Translations under genes and position numbers: made by a program | Source: an uncultured Sphingomonadaceae bacterium | GTDB taxonomy: Bacteria > Pseudomonadota > Alphaproteobacteria > Sphingomonadales > Sphingomonadaceae | Length of the DNA stretch: 64,000 nucleotides | Assembly: GCA_937996655.1 (NCBI GenBank) | Contig: CALKUK010000011.1 | Location: 600,949 to 664,948, forward strand | Direction of reading: 5' to 3' | Shown: positions 50,684 through 58,925 of the stretch, piece after piece | Numbering within the stretch: the first letter of the stretch is position 1 | Layout: each line of letters opens with the position of its first letter | The notes under the pieces: model-generated | Databases searched by the model: none | Told to the model about the DNA's origin: nothing | What the model saw: the letters and a program-made list of their open reading frames with translations, nothing else

Positions 50684-51748
50684 TCAGCGCGTGATTCGAG
50701 CGTCTCGATAGCCTTTTGCAGCCAGAGGTCCAAGCGCGGCGCGCGCGGCAGCTTCATTTGGATAGGGACCCTTGCGGACACGGAACAGATTCCCGGCGGG
50801 CTGAATGCCCCCGCCAATCTGTCGGGCAACCTGCTGCGCCTTCCAGCGGGAGGAAAGCGCCGCCACCTGCACATAATAGCCGCCGGAGACATAAACGGGT
50901 TGGGCCACAGGTGAAGGGCGCTGCCAGCGGGGCGGGTTTTGTGGCAGGGCACGACGCGCGCCGGCCTGCTCCACAATGAAGCCGTCATCCGCTCGTTCCG
51001 ATTGCTCAACCTGTATTGGATTGCCATCATCGTCATCATTGCCGGAGACAACCCAATGCGGGCCGGCTTCCGTTCGCGGGCCTGCGGCGGGAACGGAAGC
51101 CACTGGCGGCTTTAAACGCGGCCTTGGGGCGGGTTGAACTTCGGTCGCCGCGCGGTTGGCGGTCCTTACCGCAGCCAGTGTCCCCGCCTTTTTGCGCAAG
51201 ACGATCAGAAGCGATTCCGGCGTGTCCATCCGGTCGCCCGCCGCCTGCCCCATGCGGAGCGCTGCTTTTTCCTGATCGGTTGGGTTGGCGGCGCGCACGC
51301 GCAGAGCGGCTTGCCCGACGGCATCGAGCAGCAACTGGCGCGCGGCACCGGCCGACATTTCCGCCAGAGCGCCGGACCGGCCAAGCGCGGGCCGAGCCGA
51401 GACGCGCGCGACGATGGTCCGCCCTGTATCCAGCCGCGTAATCTCCACATAGCTCGGCACTGGAAGCGTCGGATGGGCAATCCAGATGCCAGACGGACCA
51501 AGGGCTGCGCCCTCCCCGCTTGCACTATCGGCGCCCGGCCAGATGACCTGACCCACCTCATCATACATTTTCGCCTCTTGCGAGAGGACTTCCGGGTCTT
51601 GCGCGATCGGCTGCTGCGGCATTGCGCCGGCATCGCGAACATCGGGCCATTCAGGTCGCGCCTGAGCGACGCCCCATAGAGCACAGCCCGCAAACAGCGA
51701 GGCCGCTGCTTCAAATGTTCTAGTCCGGAACCCCAGTCGCAACCGCAT
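50684..51748 (-). CDS. RlpA-like SPOR-domain protein
   Basis: 354 residues with a signal peptide ending ALWGVAQA. Residues ~65-165 resemble the double-psi barrel of RlpA (IAHPTLPVPSYVEITRLDTGR). RVSARPAL stands where active RlpA has an N-D-R-G-P motif, so the catalytic Asp seems lost. A long Pro/Ala linker leads to a C-terminal SPOR domain (YYVQVAALSSRWKAQQVARQ), which binds denuded glycan at the septum. It may be a septal scaffold rather than an enzyme. It starts inside mltB (29-base overlap). Confidence 0.8.
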   Translation of the reverse strand: MRLRLGFRTRTFEAAASLFAGCALWGVAQARPEWPDVRDAGAMPQQPIAQDPEVLSQEAKMYDEVGQVIWPGADSASGEGAALGPSGIWIAHPTLPVPSYVEITRLDTGRTIVARVSARPALGRSGALAEMSAGAARQLLLDAVGQAALRVRAANPTDQEKAALRMGQAAGDRMDTPESLLIVLRKKAGTLAAVRTANRAATEVQPAPRPRLKPPVASVPAAGPRTEAGPHWVVSGNDDDDGNPIQVEQSERADDGFIVEQAGARRALPQNPPRWQRPSPVAQPVYVSGGYYVQVAALSSRWKAQQVARQIGGGIQPAGNLFRVRKGPYPNEAAARAALGPLAAKGYRDARITR

Positions 51749-52808
51749 CGGCCAACAACCCCACAGAAAGAGCGTAAAAGTTTGAGCAGTTATAATCGAG
51801 GATGACCCTGTAATTTCCGGTTAACAGCCAGGCAGGCGTGTTTGGCCCATCGGGTTGGAACAGCGTAACCAGCTCTGTTTCACGCAACGATGTGCGTTGT
51901 GGCAGCACGCCCAGCGCCCGCCATTCGGCCACGGTGCGCCATTGGCTGTGGCGAGAAAAGACGCGCTCACACCGGGGAGAGACGGTGCGGGCTGCAAAAC
52001 GGGATGTGTCGATGGTTTCCGGCAACGTCACCGGCACGCCCCATGGGACACCCCTTCGCCAACCGGCATTGACGAAGTAATTGGCAATAGAGGCCAGCGC
52101 ATCTGGTTCACTCGCCCAAATGTCAGCCCGCCCATCGCCGTCGCCGTCTCGGGCGACGCGCAGATACATGGACGGAAGAAACTGCGGATAGCCAGTGGCG
52201 CCCGCCCAACTGCCCTTCAATTTAGACCGTGGATAGCCGCGATCCATCATCTTAAGCGTGGCAATGAATTCTGCGGTGAAAAGTTCACGTCGCCGTCCCT
52301 CATAGGCCAGCGTCGCCAGCGAATTGAGCAGATCAAAATTGCCGGTGAACGACCCGTAGTTGGTCTCATGGCCATAGATCGCCATCATGATTTCTTCGGG
52401 AACACCCGTTTCCGCCTCCACCCGCTCCAGCAGGGGGCGAAGCGCCAGATAGCGGGACCGGCCCCGCTCAATGCGGGCAATATCCACATGCCGCGCCCGA
52501 TAAGGTGCAAAACGCGGAATGGCCGTTCCTGGCGCGCCGCCAGGCTGGGCACGGTCTAGTTCCACCACCCGCGGCAGAAAAGTCAAATCCGGGATGACTT
52601 GATCCAGCGTCCGGTCCGAGACCCCCTCAGCCGCTGCGCGTGCGCGCAATTGCCCGGAAAAGGCCCCAAAGCCTGATTGTGGGCCGTTCTGTGCCGTGGG
52701 CGCGTCGGAGATCGGCATTTGGGCGAAGGATAGACTGTCTGCGCTAGTATCCGGCACCGACGCCGAAACCGCGAGCACCGCCGCAAAACCGATCACACGA
52801 GACGCCAT
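51720..52808 (-). CDS. Lytic murein transglycosylase MltB type (GH103)
   Basis: About 362 residues from ATG 52808; an ATG at 52817 is equally possible. A signal peptide (VIGFAAVLAVSASVPDTSA) precedes the GH103 domain with catalytic Glu in AIYGHETNYGSFTGN. Substrate-site elements are GSWAGATGYPQFLPSMYL and ADIWASEPDALASIANYF. It cleaves peptidoglycan strands in the periplasm, forming 1,6-anhydro ends. It lacks a lipobox, so it is soluble rather than lipid-anchored. It is first in the wall-remodelling run, upstream of the RlpA-like gene. Confidence 0.94.
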   Translation of the reverse strand: MASRVIGFAAVLAVSASVPDTSADSLSFAQMPISDAPTAQNGPQSGFGAFSGQLRARAAAEGVSDRTLDQVIPDLTFLPRVVELDRAQPGGAPGTAIPRFAPYRARHVDIARIERGRSRYLALRPLLERVEAETGVPEEIMMAIYGHETNYGSFTGNFDLLNSLATLAYEGRRRELFTAEFIATLKMMDRGYPRSKLKGSWAGATGYPQFLPSMYLRVARDGDGDGRADIWASEPDALASIANYFVNAGWRRGVPWGVPVTLPETIDTSRFAARTVSPRCERVFSRHSQWRTVAEWRALGVLPQRTSLRETELVTLFQPDGPNTPAWLLTGNYRVILDYNCSNFYALSVGLLADAVATGVPD

Positions 52809-52912
52809 ACCCCACATGCCGTCAAATTGGCAGAATTGAGCCGCTCTGCCAACCCGCCCCGTCGTGCCTCTTGCACGTCAGACCGACCTGACGCTAAAGG
52901 CCCCCTCAGCGC

Positions 52913-53002
52913 GGACAGGTGGCCGAGTGGTTTAAGGCAGCGGTCTTGAAAACCGCCGTAGGTGGAAGCCTACCGTGGGTTCGAATCCCACCCTGTCCGC
53001 CA
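52913..53002 (+). tRNA. tRNA-Ser (anticodon UGA)
   Basis: The acceptor stem GGACAGG pairs with CCTGTCC. The anticodon stem GCGGT/ACCGC encloses the loop CTTGAAA with anticodon TGA. A long variable arm (GTAGGTGGAAGCCTAC) marks a class II serine tRNA, and the T loop is GGTTCGAATCC. Discriminator G and encoded CCA complete the 90-base gene. It lies between the divergent mltB start and the end of an SDR gene. Confidence 0.97.
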
Positions 53003-53040
53003 CAACTCTCCAGGCAGTTGTTGATGTGTCGACGACAACT

Positions 53041-53787
53041 CTAAAATGGGATGTGTTCACCGTCCCACGCAAATAAGCCGCCTGTCTGGTCCGGCCCAAG
53101 TTGATCAAGGACCTTAAGCAACGCGTGTGCGCTCCGGTCTGGGGTGAACAATTTCCCGTCCGCGACATTGCCCTGAAACGGTTGTGACAAGGGTGTATCC
53201 ACTGTGCCGGGGTGGAGCGTGACGCACAGCGCCTTTGGGTGCGTCCGGGCGAGTTCAATAGCGCAGTTTTTGACGAGCATGTTCAGCGCCGATTTCGACG
53301 CGCGATAGCTATGCCATCCGCCCAGCCTGTTGTCAGAGATGGAGCCCACCCGCGCGGAAAGTGCGGCAAAAACGGCTTTATCGTCCTTGCGCAACTTAGG
53401 CAGTGCGTGTTTCGCGATGAGGGCCGGGCCGATGGTGTTGACCTGAAAAGCGCGGGTCATAGCCTCGGGTGTGATTGCCCTTAGGCTCTTTTCTGGACGA
53501 ATGTCTGCATCGTGGAGAAGGCCGGTCGCCACAAAGAGGAGATCGAGCGGGCCGTCGGCAGACGCTGCCTCGACACAGGCCGCAATGGAGGCTTCGTCGG
53601 TGAGATCAAACTGAAGCCCGCTCACCTTTCCCGATTGCGGAACCGCCAAGCGCGCGGCGGCATAGACCGCGCTGCAATTGGGGTCCCGTGCCAATGCCCG
53701 GACGATGGCCGCGCCAACCCCTCCACTGCCGCCGAAAATGAGCGCGCGATAGCCGGGCCTGAGGCTGGAAAGCTGAATGTCTGTCAC
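53041..53787 (-). CDS. Short-chain dehydrogenase, C-factor-like
   Basis: 248 residues. The cofactor loop is FGGSGGVGAAIVRAL and the catalytic motif is Y-R-A-S-K (GGWHSYRASKSALN), with the SDR PG motif in LHPGTVDTP. It resembles CsgA/C-factor-type SDRs, which often have unknown substrates. It lies between the tRNA-Ser gene and the MDR reductase, 22 bases from the latter on the same strand, so the two are probably co-transcribed. Confidence 0.9.
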   Translation of the reverse strand: MTDIQLSSLRPGYRALIFGGSGGVGAAIVRALARDPNCSAVYAAARLAVPQSGKVSGLQFDLTDEASIAACVEAASADGPLDLLFVATGLLHDADIRPEKSLRAITPEAMTRAFQVNTIGPALIAKHALPKLRKDDKAVFAALSARVGSISDNRLGGWHSYRASKSALNMLVKNCAIELARTHPKALCVTLHPGTVDTPLSQPFQGNVADGKLFTPDRSAHALLKVLDQLGPDQTGGLFAWDGEHIPF

Positions 53788-53809
53788 GGCTCAGGCCCGC
53801 ATTCTTCCC

Positions 53810-54817
53810 TTAGATGTCGACAATAATTTTGCCGAAGTGCGCGTTCGCGGCCTGATGGCGGAACGCGTCGGCCAGCTGCGGCAGCGGGAAGTGCTTGTCG
53901 AGCACGGGCTTAAGACCCGTCGCATCGATGGCGGCGATCATATCGAGCTGCTGTTGGCGGCTACCGACGGTCAGGCCGATGACGCGCAGCTGCTTTGCCA
54001 TCAGTGTGGCGGTCATCACCGGTCCGGCAAAGCCCGCGAGAACGCCGATCAGTGCAACATGCCCCATAGGCTTGGCCGCAATCATCGACTGATCGAGTGT
54101 CCCGGAACCACCGACTTCAACAACATGGTCGACGCCGCGTCCCCCGGTCAGACCCAAGACAGCGGCACCCCATTCCGGTGTTTCCTTATAGTTGATCAGG
54201 TGATCGGCCCCCAGGGCCTTCATACGTTCCAGCTTGGCATTGGAGGACGACGTGGCAATCACAGTTGCGCCCATGGCCTTGGCAAACTGAAGCGCGAAAA
54301 CGGAAACCCCGCCTGTCCCTTGCACGAGGACGGTAGCCCCTGCCTTGATCTGCCCATCCACAACCAGAGCGCGCCAAGCCGTCAGCCCCGCACAGGTCAA
54401 CGTTGCAGCCTCAGCAGCGGAATAACCCTTGGGGACGTGGGTGAACCAACTGGTCGGCGCGGTCACATATTCGCGGGCATAGCCGTCAATCCCGTCGCCT
54501 GGAACGCGCGTGAAGGCGGTGCTGGGCGGCGTGCCATCGAGCCAATCGGGAAAGAAGGTGGAGACGACCATGTCGCCCACGGCATATTCGGTAACGTCAT
54601 CGCCAATGGCGACCACTTCGCCGGCGCCGTCGGACATGGGAATACGCCCATCCGCCGTTGGCAGCATGCCCATGACGACCGCAAAATCATGATAATTCAG
54701 GGAGCTTGCACGGATGCGAACCTTAATTTCACCCGGCCCCGGCGCAGCGGCCTCGGGCAGGTCCACCAAGGTCAATGAGTCGAGCGATGCGGGCTGGTTG
54801 ATCTGGATGGCTTTCAC
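53810..54817 (-). CDS. Zinc-independent MDR-family NAD(P)H-dependent oxidoreductase
   Basis: 335 residues from GTG 54817 (AGGAGAG upstream). The N-terminal MDR fold has SSLNYHDFAVVMG in place of the zinc-binding Cys, which marks the quinone oxidoreductase-like, zinc-free group. The nucleotide domain has VLVQGTGGVSVFALQFAKAMG and TGGRGVDHVVEVGG. It probably reduces an enal, quinone or similar carbonyl. A dyad of the MerR type lies 36 bases upstream of its start. It is divergent from the amidohydrolase. Confidence 0.9.
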   Translation of the reverse strand: MKAIQINQPASLDSLTLVDLPEAAAPGPGEIKVRIRASSLNYHDFAVVMGMLPTADGRIPMSDGAGEVVAIGDDVTEYAVGDMVVSTFFPDWLDGTPPSTAFTRVPGDGIDGYAREYVTAPTSWFTHVPKGYSAAEAATLTCAGLTAWRALVVDGQIKAGATVLVQGTGGVSVFALQFAKAMGATVIATSSSNAKLERMKALGADHLINYKETPEWGAAVLGLTGGRGVDHVVEVGGSGTLDQSMIAAKPMGHVALIGVLAGFAGPVMTATLMAKQLRVIGLTVGSRQQQLDMIAAIDATGLKPVLDKHFPLPQLADAFRHQAANAHFGKIIVDI

Positions 54818-54853
54818 TGGTGTCTCTCCTGAAGAATCATGGGCGTTTCAGCT

Positions 54854-54867
54854 TGACGTGAACGTCA
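54854..54867 (-). promoter_or_regulatory. ACGT-N2-ACGT dyad upstream of the MDR reductase
   Basis: TGACGT-GA-ACGTCA is a perfect 6+6 dyad. On the minus strand it is preceded by a -35-like TTGACC four bases upstream and would sit in a ~19-bp promoter spacer, the usual MerR-family arrangement. It shares the ACGT-N2-ACGT core with the palindrome in front of the merR gene at 42.5 kb. Confidence 0.5.
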
Positions 54868-54931
54868 CCCGGGTCAAAGTGCAAGCATAAAGCGCGGCGG
54901 AAGAAGCACGCGCAATGAAACTGGAGTGGAT

Positions 54932-56647
54932 ATGGCAGCCGATTTTGATCTGGTTATCCGTGGTGGGACTCTCGTCGATGGGACGGGCGGTGCCCTGCAG
55001 GACGCAGACGTTGCCATTACCGGCGGAAAAATTGCCGCAATCGGACAGTTTTCAGGATCAGGCGTGGAGGAAATAGACGCGCGCGGCCGCATCGTCACCC
55101 CGGGCTTTGTCGATGTGCACACCCATTATGACGGGCAGGCGATTTGGTCGGAAGAAATGTCCCCCTCCTCCTCCCATGGTGTCACCACGGCTGTGATGGG
55201 GAATTGCGGGGTCGGCTTTGCGCCGTGCCGCCGTGAAGACCACGACATGCTCATCAATGTGATGGAGGGCGTGGAAGATATTCCCGGCGTCGTCATGGCG
55301 GAAGGCCTGCCCTGGAATTGGGAAACGTTCCCGGAATATCTGGACGTTGTCGCCGCCGGAAAGCGCGACATTGATGTGGCGGCTTACCTCCCCCATTCGC
55401 CCTTGCGCGTTTATGCGATGGGAGAACGCGGCGCGCGGCGCGAGCCTGCGACGCGCGACGATCTGGCCCGCATGCGCCAATTGTCGCGGGAAGCGATGCA
55501 AGCGGGCGCTTTGGGCTTTGCGACCTCCCGCCTGTCGATTCACAAGACGGCTGATGGCGGCAGCATTCCGACGTTTGAGGCGGATGTAGAAGAACTGCGC
55601 GAGATTTGCGGCGGGATGTCCGATGCCGGTACCGGTACGCTCCAGATTGTCCTCGACGCCTTTGTCGGCTGGGATAAGGAATATCCCATCATCGATGATC
55701 TCATGCGGTCATCCGGTCGTCCGGCGACCTTTACGCTCGCATCCGGCAATGAAGGGCCACCGCGCTGGCGGGGCGTTCTCGACATGATGGCCGAGTCCAA
55801 GGCCAATGGCGGTCAGGTCACAGCACAGATCATGCCGCGCCCGATTGGCCTGATTGGCGGACTGGAACTCTCGGTCCATCCGTTCATCATGTGCCCCAGC
55901 TGGCAGAAGATTGCGCAACTCCCCCTCGACCAGAAGGTCGCTGCGATGCGTGATCCTGAATTGCGCCGTGCCCTCCTGTCTGAAACGCCGGAACCGGGCC
56001 ATCCCTTCAATGCTCTCGCTCGCAACTGGCGCTGGATGTATGCGCTGGACAATCCGCCCAACTATGCGCCGCCTCCCGAAGCGAGCTTTGCCGCCATTGC
56101 CGAGGCGCGTGGCGTCTCCCCCGAAGAGGTCATTTATGACCGCTTTCTGGAAACGGATGGCAAAGGCTTTTTCCTCGCGGCGCTGGGCAATTACGAAAAT
56201 GGCCGGCTGGATTCCGCGCATGAAATGCTGGTCCATCCCGATTGCGTTCCCGCGCTTGGAGATGGCGGCGCGCATTATGGCGCAATTTGCGATGCCAGCT
56301 ATTCCACGTTCTTGTTGACCCATTGGGTCCGCGACGGTGTGGACAACAAGATCAGCCTTGCCGATGCAGTGCACATGCTGTCCGCAAAGGCAGCGCGCGC
56401 GGTTGGCCTCAATGACCGGGGTGTGCTGCGTGTTGGGGCGAAGGCCGACCTCAACGTCATCAACCTCGACGCCCTTACCCTCCATCTGCCCGAAATCGTG
56501 CATGATCTGCCGGCAGGCGGACGGCGTCTGGACCAAAAGGCAACGGGCTATGATGCGACCATCGTCTCCGGCGCGATTATCCGGCGGCATGATAAATCGA
56601 CCGGCGCCCGCCCCGGCGCGCTTGTGCGCGGCGCGCAGGCGGCCTGA
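54932..56647 (+). CDS. Amidohydrolase of the D-aminoacylase type
   Basis: 571 residues from ATG 54932 (GGAG five bases upstream); GTG at 54926 would add two. Signatures of the N-acyl-D-amino-acid deacylase group are visible: LVIRGGTLVDGTGG, TPGFVDVHTHYDGQ (H-x-H), GNCGVGFAPC, an expected Cys/Glu/His set further on, and the final composite barrel region VLRVGAKADLNVINLD. It should hydrolyse an amide or cyclic amide. Its place beside a CoA-transferase and an unknown protein suggests a catabolic role, not true D-aminoacylase. Confidence 0.87.
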   Translation: MAADFDLVIRGGTLVDGTGGALQDADVAITGGKIAAIGQFSGSGVEEIDARGRIVTPGFVDVHTHYDGQAIWSEEMSPSSSHGVTTAVMGNCGVGFAPCRREDHDMLINVMEGVEDIPGVVMAEGLPWNWETFPEYLDVVAAGKRDIDVAAYLPHSPLRVYAMGERGARREPATRDDLARMRQLSREAMQAGALGFATSRLSIHKTADGGSIPTFEADVEELREICGGMSDAGTGTLQIVLDAFVGWDKEYPIIDDLMRSSGRPATFTLASGNEGPPRWRGVLDMMAESKANGGQVTAQIMPRPIGLIGGLELSVHPFIMCPSWQKIAQLPLDQKVAAMRDPELRRALLSETPEPGHPFNALARNWRWMYALDNPPNYAPPPEASFAAIAEARGVSPEEVIYDRFLETDGKGFFLAALGNYENGRLDSAHEMLVHPDCVPALGDGGAHYGAICDASYSTFLLTHWVRDGVDNKISLADAVHMLSAKAARAVGLNDRGVLRVGAKADLNVINLDALTLHLPEIVHDLPAGGRRLDQKATGYDATIVSGAIIRRHDKSTGARPGALVRGAQAA

Positions 56648-56682
56648 CCCGCATTCATCAAGTTAGAGGAACGGCTTAACCC

Positions 56683-57831
56683 ATGAAGATGCTTGAAGGC
56701 ATACGCATCATTGATCTGACCACGGTGATCTTTGGTCCCTATGCCACCCAGATGCTCGCTGATCTGGGGGCGGATGTCATCAAGATTGAGAGCCCAACGG
56801 GCGATGTCCCGCGCTACATGGGTGGGTATAAGCAGACGCCTTATATGGGCGGCACACATATGACGGTGAACCGGGGCAAACGCTCCATCGTCCTCGACTT
56901 GAAGAAGCCCGAAGATGCCGAGGTGTTACGCAGGCTGATCGCGACGGCGGATGTCTTTGTCCACAATGTCCGGGCAAAGGCGATCGGTCGGTTGGGCTTC
57001 GGCTATGAGGATGTGAAGGCGATAAAGCCGGACATCATTTACGCGCATTTTGCGGGCTTCAGTCAGGAGGGGCCTTGGGCCGACTGGCCAGCCTATGATG
57101 ATGTCATCCAGGCAGCAACCGGGACGACATCGCTGTTACCCAAGGTCGATGGCAACCCCTCCCCCCGCTATTTCCCCTCACTCATCGCGGACAAGGTGTC
57201 CGGCACATATGGTGCGCAGGCCCTGCTGGTCGCGCTCATCCACAAATTGCGGACAGGCGAAGGCCAGCATGTCGAAGTGCCGATGCTCGATTGCTTTGCC
57301 AACTTCATGCTGACGGAGCATTTGCAGGATCAGGTCTTTGAGCCGCCGCTCGGCCCGCCCGGATATCCGCGGCAGCTGGACCCCAACCGTCAGCCCTTCC
57401 CCACCATGGATGGGCATCTCGTCATCGTGCCCTATACCGATGCGAAGATCCTCAAGCTGTTTGAGTTGATGGACGATGCCGACTTCCTCGCGCACGAACC
57501 CTTCAACACACCGATGGGCCGGTTCCAGAACATGACGTCCATTTATGGCCGCATTGGCGAGCTGACCCCGCAAAAGACAACGGCCGAATGGATTAAAATC
57601 CTGACGGCGAATGATTTCCCCGTCATGCCGGCCGCTGATCTGGGCGATGTCATTCACAACGAACATCTGAAAGCCACAGGCTTTTTCCGGATGATGGAGC
57701 ACCCGACCGAAGGGATGATCCGACAAATGGCACCGCCGGTACGCTATTCCGCAGACCCAGATCGCCCTATCGGCTTCGCACCGACGCTGGGCCAACATAC
57801 TGACGCTTTGAAGAGAGAGGTAGAAGGCTGA
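56683..57831 (+). CDS. CaiB/BaiF family CoA-transferase
   Basis: 382 residues of the type III CoA-transferase family: RIIDLTTVIFGPYATQMLADL, DVIKIESPTGD, NRGKRSIVLDLK and catalytic D170 in YFPSLIADKVSG. It moves CoA between carboxylic acids and so activates a substrate without ATP. It follows the amidohydrolase by 35 bases and overlaps the next gene by one base (TGATG). The substrate is unknown. Confidence 0.94.
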   Translation: MKMLEGIRIIDLTTVIFGPYATQMLADLGADVIKIESPTGDVPRYMGGYKQTPYMGGTHMTVNRGKRSIVLDLKKPEDAEVLRRLIATADVFVHNVRAKAIGRLGFGYEDVKAIKPDIIYAHFAGFSQEGPWADWPAYDDVIQAATGTTSLLPKVDGNPSPRYFPSLIADKVSGTYGAQALLVALIHKLRTGEGQHVEVPMLDCFANFMLTEHLQDQVFEPPLGPPGYPRQLDPNRQPFPTMDGHLVIVPYTDAKILKLFELMDDADFLAHEPFNTPMGRFQNMTSIYGRIGELTPQKTTAEWIKILTANDFPVMPAADLGDVIHNEHLKATGFFRMMEHPTEGMIRQMAPPVRYSADPDRPIGFAPTLGQHTDALKREVEG

Positions 57832-58925
57832 TGCTGACCAAGGGCGACGAATATCCCATTCACCAGACACCGGAACCCATTGCCTATTCGGGGACAGACC
57901 GGAACTTCTACGACCGCTATTTCTTCAACGGATACAAGGCGGATGGCAGCGACTTTTTCGCAATCGCCTTTGGTGTCTATCCGCATCTCAATGTTGCCGA
58001 TGCACATTTTTCCTGCATCCGGGGCGAAACCCAGCATTGTGTCCATGCCTCGCGCTTGCTTGGCATGGAGCGGATGGACCTGAATGTCGGACCGATCACC
58101 ATTGAGATTGTCGAGCCGCTCAAATCCCTGCGGGTCATTGTCGACAATCACGAAGGCATTTCGGCGGACTTGACCTTTACCGGCCGCGCCTTTCCGCTGG
58201 AGGAGCCGCGGTTCATCCGTCGCATCGGCCCGCGCACCTTTATGGACTATACCCGCCTGACCCAGAACGGGCATTGGGAAGGCTGGATCGAGGTGGATGG
58301 CGTCCGCCATGATATCGGTGGTGCGGTCGGTACGCGCGACCGCAGCTGGGGCATCCGTCCGATTGGTGCGAGTGACCCGCAGCCAACGGTACCGCAGGTC
58401 ATTCCGCAATTTTATTGGCTTTGGAGCCCGGTGAACTTTGACGATGGCGCACTCTATTTCCATGTGAATGATGACGCCCATGGCAGGCCCTGGAATACCC
58501 GGGCCGTCTGGTGCCCCGATGGCGCCGGAGTAAACGACATGGCCGAGAGCGAAGCGTGCAAAATGACGACGGTGCTCAAGCCCGGTTCCCGCCATGCTGC
58601 GTCTGCCGAACTGACGGCGGACCTGCCGGATGGTCGCAAGATGCACGCAACGTTCGAACCCGGCGTTCCCTTCCTGATGCGCGGCATCGGTTATGGCCAT
58701 CCGGAATGGACACATGGTGGCTGGAAGGGCGAACTTGCTGTCGCCCGTGAGGATATAGACCTGACGGCGATTGAATCGGGTCGCGCCGATCATCTCCATA
58801 TTCAGGCGATTTCGCGCGTTACCATGACGATTGGCAATGAGGAGCGACGGGGTACCGGCATCCTCGAACAGCTGGTCCTTGGCGCCTATGAACCGCTGGG
58901 CCTGAAGAGTATCTTCAATGCCTGA
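57831..58925 (+). CDS. Protein of unknown function in the catabolic cluster
   Basis: 364 residues, all beta-rich, with no signal peptide or membrane helix. Aromatic- and Trp-rich stretches include FYDRYFFNGYKADGSDFF, GHWEGWIEVDGVRHDI and RDRSWGIRPIG. The two-part layout, a lipid-like half and a second beta half from ~residue 200, recalls AttH/CrtC-like double-lipocalin proteins. I cannot place it in a characterised family. Strict coupling to a CoA-transferase and a phosphotransferase points to a small hydrophobic substrate. A carrier or an isomerase/hydratase are both possible. Confidence 0.7.
   Translation: MLTKGDEYPIHQTPEPIAYSGTDRNFYDRYFFNGYKADGSDFFAIAFGVYPHLNVADAHFSCIRGETQHCVHASRLLGMERMDLNVGPITIEIVEPLKSLRVIVDNHEGISADLTFTGRAFPLEEPRFIRRIGPRTFMDYTRLTQNGHWEGWIEVDGVRHDIGGAVGTRDRSWGIRPIGASDPQPTVPQVIPQFYWLWSPVNFDDGALYFHVNDDAHGRPWNTRAVWCPDGAGVNDMAESEACKMTTVLKPGSRHAASAELTADLPDGRKMHATFEPGVPFLMRGIGYGHPEWTHGGWKGELAVAREDIDLTAIESGRADHLHIQAISRVTMTIGNEERRGTGILEQLVLGAYEPLGLKSIFNA

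Noticed and set aside
53003..53041. Terminator hairpin after tRNA-Ser
   Set aside because: ACAACT/AGTTGT gives only a six-bp AT-mixed stem without a T run, so it is not a convincing terminator.
53777..54778. Plus-strand open frame of about 330 codons antisense to the MDR reductase
   Set aside because: The minus strand has complete MDR motifs and a good ribosome site. The plus-strand product is His/Gly-rich with no motif.
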